From Bacteroides caecigallinarum (GTDB lineage Bacteria > Bacteroidota > Bacteroidia > Bacteroidales > Bacteroidaceae), in NCBI RefSeq assembly GCF_016901995.1, contig NZ_JACJLE010000009.1, forward strand, positions 1-64,000: a stretch of 64,000 bases of DNA, given 5' to 3'. Shown one piece after another: positions 36,548-45,512 of the stretch (position 1 is its first letter; every line of letters starts with the position of its first letter). The notes beneath the pieces are model-generated. The model did not search any database, was not told the origin of the DNA, and saw only the letters and a list, made by a program, of their open reading frames with translations. The position numbers were made by a program, and so were the translations under genes.

Positions 36548-39097
36548 TCACAAATCCACACTCAACTTCATGAGATATTCACGTGGTCTGAGGCGGGTCA
36601 TAGAGTAAAAACGAGTGATTGAACTTACATTAACCTGCTCATAAACAGAATTGCCTATAATATTGTCTGCCACAAGCGACAATTCCCACTTCTTCGATTT
36701 ATACCCTATTGAGATATCACAAAAACAGTTCACACCAAAAGATTTTTCATTGCTGTGATATATCTCATTTTTCAGCGAAAACATCCATCCGCCTGCGGGA
36801 TTGAAATTTATCCCAAGCGAGTGTGACCAGTCAATTACACCACTTTCATTGTATGGAGTTGTTTTTTCCAATCTATTGCATATCATCATTTTTGACTTAC
36901 CCTGTATTGATATACCTTTCACAGGCTTCAATGAATAGTCAAACGACGCATGATACACGTTCATCCTGTTTTTAGCCAACACTCCGGAAACCAACATCTG
37001 CGATTCGGATGAGTTTACTCCCCCTCCAAATCCAAGAGTGGTATTTGCCCAAAAGAAATTCTTGGCTATGCGTCCGTCAACGATATATGCGTCTGTACTA
37101 TAACGCCCGGATGTAGCCACCATATTATACACTCCGGAATCCAATTCTCCGCTATACAGAATATTACCTTTATTATGAATATACACAGGTCGCAGATAGG
37201 CGAACAGACCGTAAAGAGGATTACGATAAGTAAACGAAGCGCTCAGAGAATGTGCAAATTGGGTTTCAGGCTCTCCTATTCCTACAGTACATTGAGCATA
37301 CGAAGTGAAAAGAGGTTCTGTAACAAGTTTCTTTGCATCATACGGATCGGCCGTCAGACGGTAATCAAGAATAAGTTTCGATGTGGGAGACATTTCCCAT
37401 CTCCAGTTCAGATTAGGCTCAATCCAGAAGTCTGAAGAACGAAGCTTATCAGCAGCCCCATTCCCCGAATTATCCAAGAATTGATTCACATAGCTGACCT
37501 TGGTCTTTGCCGTTAACTCATGTCCTTTATGCCTCATACTCACAGACGGACTCCAATATAGCTGTTGAAGCTTCCAGTCAGTGCTGTTTATCTTCTGATA
37601 ACGACTGTCAAATCCCATCATATTATCAAAATACAATGCTCCGAATTTCTTTTTATACTGCACATGATTTTTCGAAGAGAATAAATCCATATCAAGCAAC
37701 TGACTGTTGCCGTTTATCGTAAGCAACTGTCCCGGCAAACGGGTATAACCGGTAGAAGAATTAAACTGAATGACATTGCCCCCTGCCGTAGTATGCGACA
37801 ACAGTAAATCTTCCGAGACCATACGTTTATAAGGTTTGACTGAAAGAGCGGTAAGCCTGTCATTATAAAGTATATTGCCATGACTTACATTCCAGTCGGA
37901 ATACACTTTCGAAATGCTTTTCAGATATGTCCTTTCCTTATTCAGCGTATATGTGATTTCTCCCTTTGCCTCCTTTCGTCTGCTTTCCACATTCCAATCC
38001 TCCGTGATTACCGGCGAACCGTCAAAATCCAGATATGTAGTGGAACTCTTTCTAAGCTGTTCCTCACTGTCAAACAGTCCGCTTGCCTGTATTCTCAGGT
38101 CTGAATCTTTTCCGGTCCTCCACAGCCAGTTACCGGAAAGAAGATGACTTTTATTGAATGTATATCTTTCGGCATCAAAGGCAGGACCGCCCAAATCGAG
38201 CAAACTGATAATATTCGCTTCTCCACGATATTCCAACAAGTCGGAAAGGCTTAAAATCTCATCTGCAATATTCGTCCCTGTATTTGCGTTCTTATAAAGC
38301 AATAATGTCTGGAAATTCTTCTTGAAATTCATCCCCATCAGACGGTTCTCATAAAGAAAGCCATTACTCTTTTCCGCCCATCCCAATCCTATATCAGCCA
38401 AACCCGTCCAGACAGACTTGGCATCATCTTTTAGAACTATGTTCAAGGCTGCTTTATCACTGAACTCAATGTCACGCAATGACTTTACAGCCTGATGATT
38501 TTCCAAGACCTGAACACTCTCCACCTTGTCTGCCGATATGTTATTGCTGGCCTGGACATACTGGCTTCCCATCAGATCAAGCCCCTCGATGTAAAAATGA
38601 TTTATCGACTTTCCCTGATAAGATATACTGCCGTTAGGCTTTACTTCCAGACCTGGCATTTTCCTAATTACATCGGCTATACTGCGGTCCTGTATCTGCT
38701 TGAAACCTGCTACGGAATATGTCAGAGTATCACCCCTTTCACTTATACGTTCGGCCTTTACAGAAACCTCACGCAGCTGAAAGCTTGTTTCTTTCATTCT
38801 GACAACGACCTTATTTACCGAAGGATTATACTTAACTGTCTGTGTTTCATAGCCCAGAAAGCTGAATCTGACATAAGCAATTCCGCCTACAGGTTTAAGA
38901 GTAAAGTAACCCTCAGCATCTGAAATGGCATAACACAGCTGCCTGCCAGATTCATTATAAGCCACAATATTCACTCCATACATTCCATTTTCGGATGTAT
39001 CAACCACCTTACCAAAGAAAACAGCAGAAGATTGCGCAGGCAGACACAAAGAAACAGCAAGGGAGAAACACAACAGAATGATTCTTACCATAACCAT
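36548..39097 (-). CDS. Outer-membrane beta-barrel protein with CarboxypepD_reg and plug-like domain
   Basis: The 849-residue protein has a signal peptide (about 1-25), a carboxypeptidase regulatory-like domain (FFGKVVDTSENGMYGVNI, to about 105), a TonB-receptor plug-like stretch (IADVIRKMPGLEVKPNGSI, about 135-235), and a long beta-rich barrel. No strong TonB box was identified. This arrangement is typical of TonB-dependent-receptor relatives paired with GLPGLI proteins. It starts 25 bp after the GLPGLI gene and precedes the kinase by 52 bp. An ATG 6 bases downstream is an equal start candidate. Confidence 0.88.
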   Translation of the reverse strand: MVMVRIILLCFSLAVSLCLPAQSSAVFFGKVVDTSENGMYGVNIVAYNESGRQLCYAISDAEGYFTLKPVGGIAYVRFSFLGYETQTVKYNPSVNKVVVRMKETSFQLREVSVKAERISERGDTLTYSVAGFKQIQDRSIADVIRKMPGLEVKPNGSISYQGKSINHFYIEGLDLMGSQYVQASNNISADKVESVQVLENHQAVKSLRDIEFSDKAALNIVLKDDAKSVWTGLADIGLGWAEKSNGFLYENRLMGMNFKKNFQTLLLYKNANTGTNIADEILSLSDLLEYRGEANIISLLDLGGPAFDAERYTFNKSHLLSGNWLWRTGKDSDLRIQASGLFDSEEQLRKSSTTYLDFDGSPVITEDWNVESRRKEAKGEITYTLNKERTYLKSISKVYSDWNVSHGNILYNDRLTALSVKPYKRMVSEDLLLSHTTAGGNVIQFNSSTGYTRLPGQLLTINGNSQLLDMDLFSSKNHVQYKKKFGALYFDNMMGFDSRYQKINSTDWKLQQLYWSPSVSMRHKGHELTAKTKVSYVNQFLDNSGNGAADKLRSSDFWIEPNLNWRWEMSPTSKLILDYRLTADPYDAKKLVTEPLFTSYAQCTVGIGEPETQFAHSLSASFTYRNPLYGLFAYLRPVYIHNKGNILYSGELDSGVYNMVATSGRYSTDAYIVDGRIAKNFFWANTTLGFGGGVNSSESQMLVSGVLAKNRMNVYHASFDYSLKPVKGISIQGKSKMMICNRLEKTTPYNESGVIDWSHSLGINFNPAGGWMFSLKNEIYHSNEKSFGVNCFCDISIGYKSKKWELSLVADNIIGNSVYEQVNVSSITRFYSMTRLRPREYLMKLSVDL

Positions 39098-39122
39098 ACG
39101 AATGATGTATTTTCAAATGACA

Positions 39123-39944
39123 TTATTCCAGGTCAAGATAATTACTTGTAGGCTGGACTGTATTGGTTATATCTTTACCGTTGATATCAACAGCCTTTAC
39201 CAGGTTGATACCCAATTCTTTTGCCGCTTCTCCATAAGTTTTTCCTTCCTCGGCTTTTCTCAGTTTCAGAAATTTCGAACGTGAACACTTCAGAGCCTTG
39301 TCCTTTTCGAACAACTCTATTCTGGCATCATAAACATTCTGTTCCAGACCTACAGCTACAAAATGAAAAAGATTGTCAGCATCGCATGCTTCAAGAATCA
39401 CACCGGGCAAACCTTTCAGAACATAAGGACCTGCCGAAACAGGGATATCGGGTGTGTACCATACAGTCCATGTTCTGCCATAAACTGTCGCTACCGCCTT
39501 CTTGCACTGATAATCACAAATCGTTTTGGTACTGTCTGATAATGCCCAGTCTATTTGCGGAAGTTTCTCTGTGTATATAAACTTATTTGTCTTGATATAC
39601 CTCATATAGGTATATTTATCAGACGATGGCGCACCCGTCAGAACTTCCAGAGAGTTCTTGTTTCCATACTTTTTATTTACATTCTGTGCCCTCACCAGGG
39701 CTGTTGCAATATCCGCTTCCTTGGAAATATTATCATACTCCGACGTCCATGCCCTATTATTAGGATTGTAGAAAACAGATTGGGTTTTGCCTACATCCAG
39801 AAACCATCTGTAGGTATTGCGTGTCTTACTATACAAAGCATCACAATCGTATGTGACGCGAAACAAGGCTGTTTCCTGCGCATTCAGCACAACAGCCGAA
39901 AGAAATAGAATAAAGGTAATAATCTTTCTCATAAATACATTCAT
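39123..39944 (-). CDS. GLPGLI-family exported protein
   Basis: The 273-residue protein has a signal peptide ending near VVLNAQ and the family motif as GPYVLKGLPGVILE (near 180-193). GLPGLI proteins are Bacteroidetes-specific, of unknown function, and often encoded next to outer-membrane barrel proteins, as here. The first ATG (39944) and one at 39932 are both possible. It is the first gene of a four-gene operon. Upstream lie four TTAAC-type direct repeats phased at 10-11 bp, suggesting control by the operon's own response regulator. Confidence 0.9.
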   Translation of the reverse strand: MNVFMRKIITFILFLSAVVLNAQETALFRVTYDCDALYSKTRNTYRWFLDVGKTQSVFYNPNNRAWTSEYDNISKEADIATALVRAQNVNKKYGNKNSLEVLTGAPSSDKYTYMRYIKTNKFIYTEKLPQIDWALSDSTKTICDYQCKKAVATVYGRTWTVWYTPDIPVSAGPYVLKGLPGVILEACDADNLFHFVAVGLEQNVYDARIELFEKDKALKCSRSKFLKLRKAEEGKTYGEAAKELGINLVKAVDINGKDITNTVQPTSNYLDLE

Positions 39945-39959
39945 TTAATGTTTATATGA

Positions 39960-40027
39960 CAAAGATCGTATATTGGAACCAGATTTGCGGTTAACTCATA
40001 GCTAACACTCGGTTAACTAGAGTTAAC
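39960..40027 (-). promoter_or_regulatory. GLPGLI-operon promoter with phased direct repeats
   Basis: Four copies of (G/C)TAAC-type hexamers start at 39990 (GTTAAC), 40001 (GCTAAC), 40012 (GTTAAC) and 40022 (GTTAAC), spaced 11, 11 and 10 bp, so they lie on one face of the helix. A weak -7 box (GATCTTTG on the minus strand, 39967-39960) sits 22 bp away toward the gene. This is the layout of PhoB/OmpR-family activator sites. The repeats are seen; the binder is inferred. Confidence 0.6.
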
Positions 40028-40035
40028 TGAATCCT

Positions 40036-41601
40036 CTACTCTACCTTCCACTCCTCTATAGTCCCCGTCTCTGACGAGAACACAGCACCTATCTTATATA
40101 CTCTACGGCTGTCAGACTCATATTCACGGACATACCCCTTTTCATCTATCTGACGCATAGCCTCATCGGCAGTTCCGTCAAGCTTGAATTCAAAAATATA
40201 TACATAGTCCGGAGTTTCTACGATACAGTCCACACGACCGTGGCTCTGCACCTTCTCTGTATAGACTGTATAGACACTGATAAGGCGCATTATAAGATAG
40301 AATGTATAGTGGAAATATCTTTCCTTTTCGCGCTCGTTCTCTTTGCGTCGCATCGTATAGGGAATACTTGCAAGGAAAGCGGTCATACCGGTACGGAAAT
40401 CGTCTATCTCACCTTTTTTCAATTGTGAGACAGTTTTCCTTATCCATGATGCAGTCTCCATTTTATCGCCAAAATAAGATGAAGCCACCATCGTAAGAAA
40501 CCCGCGTTTTACTTCATTGTTTGGGAAATCAAGCAGAAATGTCATTTCTTCCAAATCGAATTTCTTTATAGTAAGGTAGCCACTCTGATATATCATAGGC
40601 AATGGCTGCTCAACATTGGCTTTGTAGTCTATAAATTCTTCAGGAGAATAATACTTCCCTGTTATCTCGTTCATATTCTCATCAGAATGCGACAACAGGC
40701 GGATAAGATATGTCGGAGTACCACTCTTGAACCAATAATCATTCATTTCACCTGAATCGAATGCATTAAGCAGACTGAAAGGATTATACACATCTGTCAT
40801 TCTTTTACTGAAATGATAACCGTCATACTGCGATTTCAGTTTTTTCATCATTTCATCATACGTACAACTGTATTCATCAGCCATCTGTTCTATAGGCTCT
40901 CTGAAAAAACTCTCCAGTTCCTCCTGAGATATACCGCAAAGTGTCTCATACTTTGCATGCATACTTATATCCTTAGGCTGATTGAATCCGCTGAAAACAC
41001 TCACCTGCGAGAACTTGGTTACACCTGTCAGGAATACGAACTGCAGGTATTCATCGGCTCCCTTGAAAGTGGAATAAAAACCTTTCAGGACGTTGCGATG
41101 CTCTTCCTCCAAATCTTTGTCATAATCCAGGACATCAAGGATAGGCTTGTCATACTCATCAATAAGTACCACAGCACGGAGACCGTTTTTTTTATAAGCT
41201 GCCTCGAGTATTCTCTTGAACCTGAAACCCAGATTAAGTTCTTCTTCGCCTTTTTCTATTTCGTACAGTTTCTCCCAATCTGTTATATAGCTTAGAATAG
41301 CACTTCTCAATGCACCTTTGATTGTATATTCTCCACCATTGAAATCAATATGAAATACCGGATACACCTTCCAGTCCTTCTCCAGCGCATCAATCTTCAA
41401 TCCCCTGAAAAGTTCCTTTCTGCCAAGAAAATAGTTCTTCAGTGTCGATACAAGAAGACTCTTGCCGAAACGGCGCGGACGGCTGAGGAAGTATATTGAG
41501 CCTTCCTGCACTAAGCTATATACCATATCAGTCTTATCGACATAAACATAATCGTCCTCTATTATACGGTCAAAGCTCTGTATTCCTATAGGATATTTCA
41601 T
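40036..41601 (-). CDS. AAA-ATPase_like / PD-(D/E)XK (DUF1703) protein
   Basis: The 521-residue protein has the AAA-ATPase_like N-terminal part (YPIGIQSFDRIIEDDYVYVDKT, then the P-loop-like SRPRRFGKSLLVSTLK near 40-55 and VVLIDEYDKPI near 145). A C-terminal nuclease-like domain carries GRVDCIVE and YIFEFKLDG (near 470-490). The family occurs in many near-identical copies in Bacteroidales and its role is unknown; links to mobile DNA or defence have been suggested. The gene is monocistronic. The phased repeats at 39990-40027 lie just after its stop and serve the next operon. Confidence 0.9.
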   Translation of the reverse strand: MKYPIGIQSFDRIIEDDYVYVDKTDMVYSLVQEGSIYFLSRPRRFGKSLLVSTLKNYFLGRKELFRGLKIDALEKDWKVYPVFHIDFNGGEYTIKGALRSAILSYITDWEKLYEIEKGEEELNLGFRFKRILEAAYKKNGLRAVVLIDEYDKPILDVLDYDKDLEEEHRNVLKGFYSTFKGADEYLQFVFLTGVTKFSQVSVFSGFNQPKDISMHAKYETLCGISQEELESFFREPIEQMADEYSCTYDEMMKKLKSQYDGYHFSKRMTDVYNPFSLLNAFDSGEMNDYWFKSGTPTYLIRLLSHSDENMNEITGKYYSPEEFIDYKANVEQPLPMIYQSGYLTIKKFDLEEMTFLLDFPNNEVKRGFLTMVASSYFGDKMETASWIRKTVSQLKKGEIDDFRTGMTAFLASIPYTMRRKENEREKERYFHYTFYLIMRLISVYTVYTEKVQSHGRVDCIVETPDYVYIFEFKLDGTADEAMRQIDEKGYVREYESDSRRVYKIGAVFSSETGTIEEWKVE

Positions 41602-41896
41602 ATTGGAGAATTAATAATTAAAAGTGAATAAAGACTATTTTGTAAACATTCTTGCCTTTTACAAAGATAGTGAAAGTTGAGAGCAGAGACAAATGAAAAA
41701 CAAAGTTTTTCAAATTTAAACTATGCCGCAAACGCATCCTAGCTTATCAAAGATAGCGCAAACATAATGTAGTACAAAGCAAAAAAAGCTTTCAGACTTT
41801 TAATTCCGAATTGAAGCCTATCTTACGCAAATATAAAAAATGACGAGCCACCCTCTTAAAGAGAAAGACTCGTCATCTATACTAAATTATTTCTTT
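41602..41896. other. Intergenic region with promoter and terminator
   Basis: It contains a consensus promoter for the AAA-ATPase_like gene on the minus strand (TATCTTTG at 41669-41662; TTG at 41692-41690; 20-nt spacing). It also holds a second TATCTTTG (41755-41748) without a clear partner. At the right edge an 8-bp stem (41840-41847 with 41869-41876) is the likely terminator of the UPF0210 operon. No gene was seen. Confidence 0.6.
41840..41876 (-). terminator. Terminator of the ACT-UPF0210 operon
   Basis: An 8-bp perfect stem (ATGACGAG with its complement) with a long loop is followed leftward by a T-rich run. It lies about 20 bp after the stop at 41897. Confidence 0.65.
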
Positions 41897-43261
41897 TTAG
41901 TTCTTGAAACTATGTATAGGAGCAGGAATACGTCCTCCTCTATTTACGAAAGCATCGCAGCTGAAACGGTTGATAGGCATAACCGGAGCATAACCCAAAA
42001 GACCTCCGAACTCTACAGTTTCGCCCACAGTCTTTCCTACAACAGGAATTACACGGACAGCTGTTGTCTTCTGGTTTATCATTCCTATGGCTGCCTCATC
42101 GGCTATCATACCTGCAATAGATGTAGCCGGTGTATCACCCGGAATTGCTATCATGTCAAGTCCCACAGAGCATACACATGTCATGGCTTCCAGTTTTTCT
42201 ATTGTAAGGGCTCCTGCCACTACAGCATCAATCATTCCCTGGTCTTCGCTTACAGGGATAAACGCGCCGCTAAGACCTCCTACGTATGATGATGCCATCA
42301 CACCGCCTTTCTTAACCTGATCGTTAAGCAAAGCCAAGGCTGCTGTAGTTCCCGGTGCACCAGGATACTCAAGACCTATCTCCTGAAGAATTTCAGCCAC
42401 ACTGTCGCCCACAGCAGGTGTTGGTGCCAGCGAAAGGTCGATAATACCGAAAGGAATACCAAGACGATGAGACGCCTCCTGTGCCACAAGCTGACCTACA
42501 CGCGTAATCTTAAATGCTGTACGCTTTATTGTCTCGCAAAGAACTTCGAAACTTGCTCCACGTATCTGCTCGAGTGCATATTTCACTACTCCCGGACCAC
42601 TTACTCCCACGTTTATAACAGCATCGTCTTCAGATACTCCGTGGAATGCACCTGCCATGAACGGATTATCATCAGGAGCATTGCAGAGAACTACCAGCTT
42701 AGCGCAACCCAGAGAGTCACGGTCTTTAGTCATCTCTGCAGTTTCCTTGATAATATCACCCATAAGACGCACAGCATCCATATTAAGACCAGTCTTTGTA
42801 GAACCCACATTGACAGAACTGCATATTCTATCTGTACATGCCAGTGCCTTAGGAATGGAACGGATGAACAGTTCGTCGCTATGGCTCATACCCTTAGATA
42901 CGATGGCAGAATAACCTCCAATAAAGTTCACTCCCAATTCGGCTGCCACACGGTCAAGTGTCTGTGCAATCTTTACATAATCATCGGAAGTCTTACACGC
43001 AGAACCGCCTACAAGTGCTATCGGCGTGATGGAAATACGTTTGTTTACGATAGGAATACCAAATTCCTTTGATATTTCTTCGCCCGTACTTACCAGCTTT
43101 CCAGCAAGACGGGTTATCTTATTGTATATATTCTGACAAAGGACATCAAGATTACCATCAGCACAATCAAGAAGGTTGATACCCATAGTGATGGTACGGA
43201 CATCAAGATTTTCCTTTTCTATCATTTTATTGGTTTCAATAACCTCGGATATATTTATCAT
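41897..43261 (-). CDS. UPF0210 (DUF711, PFL-like) family protein
   Basis: The 454-residue protein is full length for UPF0210. It has conserved segments [11 protein letters not shown] (near 27), [11 protein letters not shown] (near 85), [12 protein letters not shown] (near 118) and [15 protein letters not shown] (near 365). Distant similarity to glycyl-radical enzyme folds has been noted for the family, but there is no glycyl-radical motif here and no known reaction. The ACT-domain gene precedes it by 44 bp, an association conserved across bacteria and archaea. Confidence 0.9.
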   Translation of the reverse strand: MINISEVIETNKMIEKENLDVRTITMGINLLDCADGNLDVLCQNIYNKITRLAGKLVSTGEEISKEFGIPIVNKRISITPIALVGGSACKTSDDYVKIAQTLDRVAAELGVNFIGGYSAIVSKGMSHSDELFIRSIPKALACTDRICSSVNVGSTKTGLNMDAVRLMGDIIKETAEMTKDRDSLGCAKLVVLCNAPDDNPFMAGAFHGVSEDDAVINVGVSGPGVVKYALEQIRGASFEVLCETIKRTAFKITRVGQLVAQEASHRLGIPFGIIDLSLAPTPAVGDSVAEILQEIGLEYPGAPGTTAALALLNDQVKKGGVMASSYVGGLSGAFIPVSEDQGMIDAVVAGALTIEKLEAMTCVCSVGLDMIAIPGDTPATSIAGMIADEAAIGMINQKTTAVRVIPVVGKTVGETVEFGGLLGYAPVMPINRFSCDAFVNRGGRIPAPIHSFKN

Positions 43262-43305
43262 GAGTTTCTGTTTTTTTAATCTAAAAACTAATAACTGACA
43301 ACTCC

Positions 43306-43578
43306 TTAAATACGATGCATCTTATCGAAGATTTCTTCTCTCTGACACTTAATCTGCACACCCATTGTTTCTCCCAAAGCAGACATTTCAGTAACAATCT
43401 GCTCAAAAGGTTTTTCTATGGCTGACATATCAACAATCATCATCATGTTGAAATATTCCTGAACGATAGTTTGCGAGATGTCAAGTATGTTTACTTTGTT
43501 ATCTGCAAGATATGTACACACTTTGGCAATGATACCTATAGTATCCTTTCCTACTACGGTGATAATTGATTTATTCAT
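43306..43578 (-). CDS. ACT-domain protein (UPF0237)
   Basis: The 90-residue protein is a single ACT domain ([28 protein letters not shown]) followed by a short tail. Such domains bind amino acids as regulators. It is co-transcribed with the UPF0210 gene and probably regulates it or forms a complex with it. A -7 box (TATCTTTG on the minus strand, 43618-43611) lies 33 nt upstream of the ATG. Confidence 0.9.
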   Translation of the reverse strand: MNKSIITVVGKDTIGIIAKVCTYLADNKVNILDISQTIVQEYFNMMMIVDMSAIEKPFEQIVTEMSALGETMGVQIKCQREEIFDKMHRI

Positions 43579-43610
43579 CTTTAATTGATTTTTAATAACT
43601 AATTTGTCGG

Positions 43611-43618
43611 CAAAGATA
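43611..43618 (-). promoter_or_regulatory. -7 box of the ACT-UPF0210 operon
   Basis: A consensus TATCTTTG reads leftward. The start is expected near 43606, leaving a leader of about 28 nt. Confidence 0.6.
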
Positions 43619-43668
43619 GTTAATTGATTTCAAAATGAAAGAGTTTCAATTCGAAATATCGCAAAAAT

Positions 43669-44454
43669 CTACAGTCCTTTACTTTTTGCCTCATTCCACA
43701 ATTCATCCATCTCATTGAGACTCATTTCATTGAGGTTTCTTCCTGCCTTGATAGTATGTTCCTCCAGATAGTTAAATCGGCGGATAAATTTCTGGTTCGT
43801 ATGTTCCAGAGCATTGTCAGGATTTATCTTATACAGTCTTGCCGCATTAATCAGACTGAACATCACATCACCAAACTCTGCCTCGGCTTTTTCTTTATCC
43901 ATATTGCCTACTTCCGACTCAAACTCGGTTATTTCTTCTTTTACCTTTTTCCATACATCTTCCCTGTCCTCCCAGTCGAAACCAACATTATGTGCCTTAT
44001 CCTGTATTCGGTACGCCTTTATCAATGAAGGAAGGGCAGCAGGTACTCCACTCAATACAGATTTGTTTCCGTCTTTTTCCTTCAGTTTTATCTGTTCCCA
44101 GTTTTCTGAAACTTTCTCGGCTGTATCTGCTTTAACTTCTCCAAACACATGCGGATGACGGAATATAAGTTTGTCGCACAGTTTGTCGCACACATCTTTT
44201 ATATCGAAATCACCTGTCTCACTACCAATCTTTGCATAGAACACGACATGAAGCAGTACATCGCCCAGTTCCTTACAAATGTTCTTCTTATCATTCTGAA
44301 TCAGAGCGTCGCAAAGTTCATAAACTTCCTCTATGGTGTTGGGACGAAGACTTTCATTTGTCTGCTTTCTGTCCCACGGACATTTTTCGCGTAATTCATC
44401 CAGCACATCAAGCAAACGGCCGAACGATTTCATCTGTTCTTCTCTTGTACTCAT
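43669..44454 (-). CDS. mazG: Nucleoside triphosphate pyrophosphohydrolase MazG
   Basis: The 261-residue two-domain MazG hydrolyses NTPs to NMPs and pyrophosphate and helps clear abnormal nucleotides. The first domain has CPWDRKQTNESL (near 20) and the metal-binding TIEEVYELCDAL ... KELGDVLLHVVF (near 38-72). The second repeats the pattern (EFGDVMFSLINAARLY near 195). It follows the LysR-family gene by 17 bp on the same strand and may be co-transcribed with it. Confidence 0.95.
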   Translation of the reverse strand: MSTREEQMKSFGRLLDVLDELREKCPWDRKQTNESLRPNTIEEVYELCDALIQNDKKNICKELGDVLLHVVFYAKIGSETGDFDIKDVCDKLCDKLIFRHPHVFGEVKADTAEKVSENWEQIKLKEKDGNKSVLSGVPAALPSLIKAYRIQDKAHNVGFDWEDREDVWKKVKEEITEFESEVGNMDKEKAEAEFGDVMFSLINAARLYKINPDNALEHTNQKFIRRFNYLEEHTIKAGRNLNEMSLNEMDELWNEAKSKGL

Positions 44455-44471
44455 TATTATATATTGTATTG

Positions 44472-45374
44472 TTATTTGTTTTCTTTACCAAGACTGCTAC
44501 GTACGAAACGCATGAACAACTGTGCAGCCTCAATCTCCTGACCTTGTGCCGACACAAAGCAGAAATGACGTGTAAACTGAAGCCCAGAAACATCAATCAC
44601 CCGGAACATTCCTTCGCCCAACTCCTTCACCAAAGCGGCAATTGAGATTATTCCCATGCAATCGCTGCATGCCAGAAATGACTTGATACTCTCGGTACTT
44701 CCCAAATGCATTCTCACATTGAGTGACGAAAGTTTCAGACCTTCCTCTGCAAGGACTGTTTCTATAGCATCGAGTGTTCCAGAACCTCTTTCCCTCAGAA
44801 CAAGTGGGATCTTGCAGAACTCATCAAGGGTTATTTCCTCTACATCGGCTGGAAATGCTGACGAACGTACTACCGGAACGAGCTCATCACAAAGGAAAGC
44901 CTCATACTTCAGATTTGGAGTGCGGAACACTCCTTCCACCATACCAAGGTCTATAGTATGTTCCGACACGGCGTTCTCCACATTACGTGAATTGGTATCG
45001 ATTAGCGACACTTTTATCTGCGGATATTTCTCAGTAAACTTTGCAAGTATCGGAGGAAGGATATATTGGGCTATTGTTGTACTTGCTCCAAGACGTAGTT
45101 CTCCCGCATATTCGTTATTAAGCAAATGCATGTCGTATTCCATCTTGCGATACTCCGTAAGGATACGCTCGCAATGTTCCATCATAACTTTTCCTGCTTC
45201 GGTCAGAGTTATCTTGTTGTTCATACGGTCGAACAGACGCACGTGGTACATGCTTTCCAGTTCGTGTACATGCTTTGTCACTGCCGGCTGACTGACAAAC
45301 AGTTCCTGTGAGGCTTTTGTAAAGCTTAGGTTTTTGGCAACACTGTAAAATACTTTAAGACGGAAATCTGACAT
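44472..45374 (-). CDS. LysR-family transcriptional regulator
   Basis: The 300-residue protein has an N-terminal winged helix (LKVFYSVAKNLSFTKASQELFVSQPAVTKH, residues 5-34) and a periplasmic-binding-type effector domain (about 90-295). The sequence resembles the CysB/CysL-like branch, but the effector cannot be read. It may be expressed with mazG. The region upstream of its ATG (45375-45501) holds an array of three 22-bp-spaced palindromes. Confidence 0.92.
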   Translation of the reverse strand: MSDFRLKVFYSVAKNLSFTKASQELFVSQPAVTKHVHELESMYHVRLFDRMNNKITLTEAGKVMMEHCERILTEYRKMEYDMHLLNNEYAGELRLGASTTIAQYILPPILAKFTEKYPQIKVSLIDTNSRNVENAVSEHTIDLGMVEGVFRTPNLKYEAFLCDELVPVVRSSAFPADVEEITLDEFCKIPLVLRERGSGTLDAIETVLAEEGLKLSSLNVRMHLGSTESIKSFLACSDCMGIISIAALVKELGEGMFRVIDVSGLQFTRHFCFVSAQGQEIEAAQLFMRFVRSSLGKENK

Positions 45375-45422
45375 GACTATTTTATTTTTTAATGCCGTTT
45401 AAATATCTATATGCATTCTGCT

Positions 45423-45482
45423 GCCGACCATCGTGAGCAGAGGTGCCGACCATCGTCGGCAGTGGTGCTGACCATCGTCGGT
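45423..45482. repeat. Array of three palindromes with 22-bp period
   Basis: Near-palindromic cores of the type GCCGAC-CATC-GTCGGC start at 45423, 45445 and 45467, exactly 22 bp apart. Only the middle one is a perfect inverted repeat; the others carry changes in the right or left arm. The linkers (about 6 bp) are also partly repeated (AGAGGT, AGTGGT). The array lies upstream of the LysR gene and downstream of the 193-residue orphan. It could be an operator array, a terminator cluster or a selfish repeat. Confidence 0.8.
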
Positions 45483-45485
45483 ACC

Positions 45486-45512
45486 AAGAGCTGTCTAGAA
45501 ATCACAGCTCTT
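45486..45512 (-). terminator. Hairpin at the end of the orphan gene
   Basis: A perfect 9-bp stem (45486-45494 with 45504-45512) spans the stop codon at 45502-45504 of the upstream minus-strand gene. There is no T-run after it, so termination is uncertain. Confidence 0.5.

Noticed and set aside
39594-39612. TACCTCA-T-ATAGGTA, resembling the 7-2-7 operator
   Set aside because: The spacer is 1 nt instead of 2, the site lies inside the GLPGLI coding sequence and no -7 box sits 23 nt away.
41748-41755. Second minus-strand TATCTTTG in the gap right of the AAA-ATPase_like gene
   Set aside because: No -33 partner at the right distance, and a better promoter lies closer to the gene.
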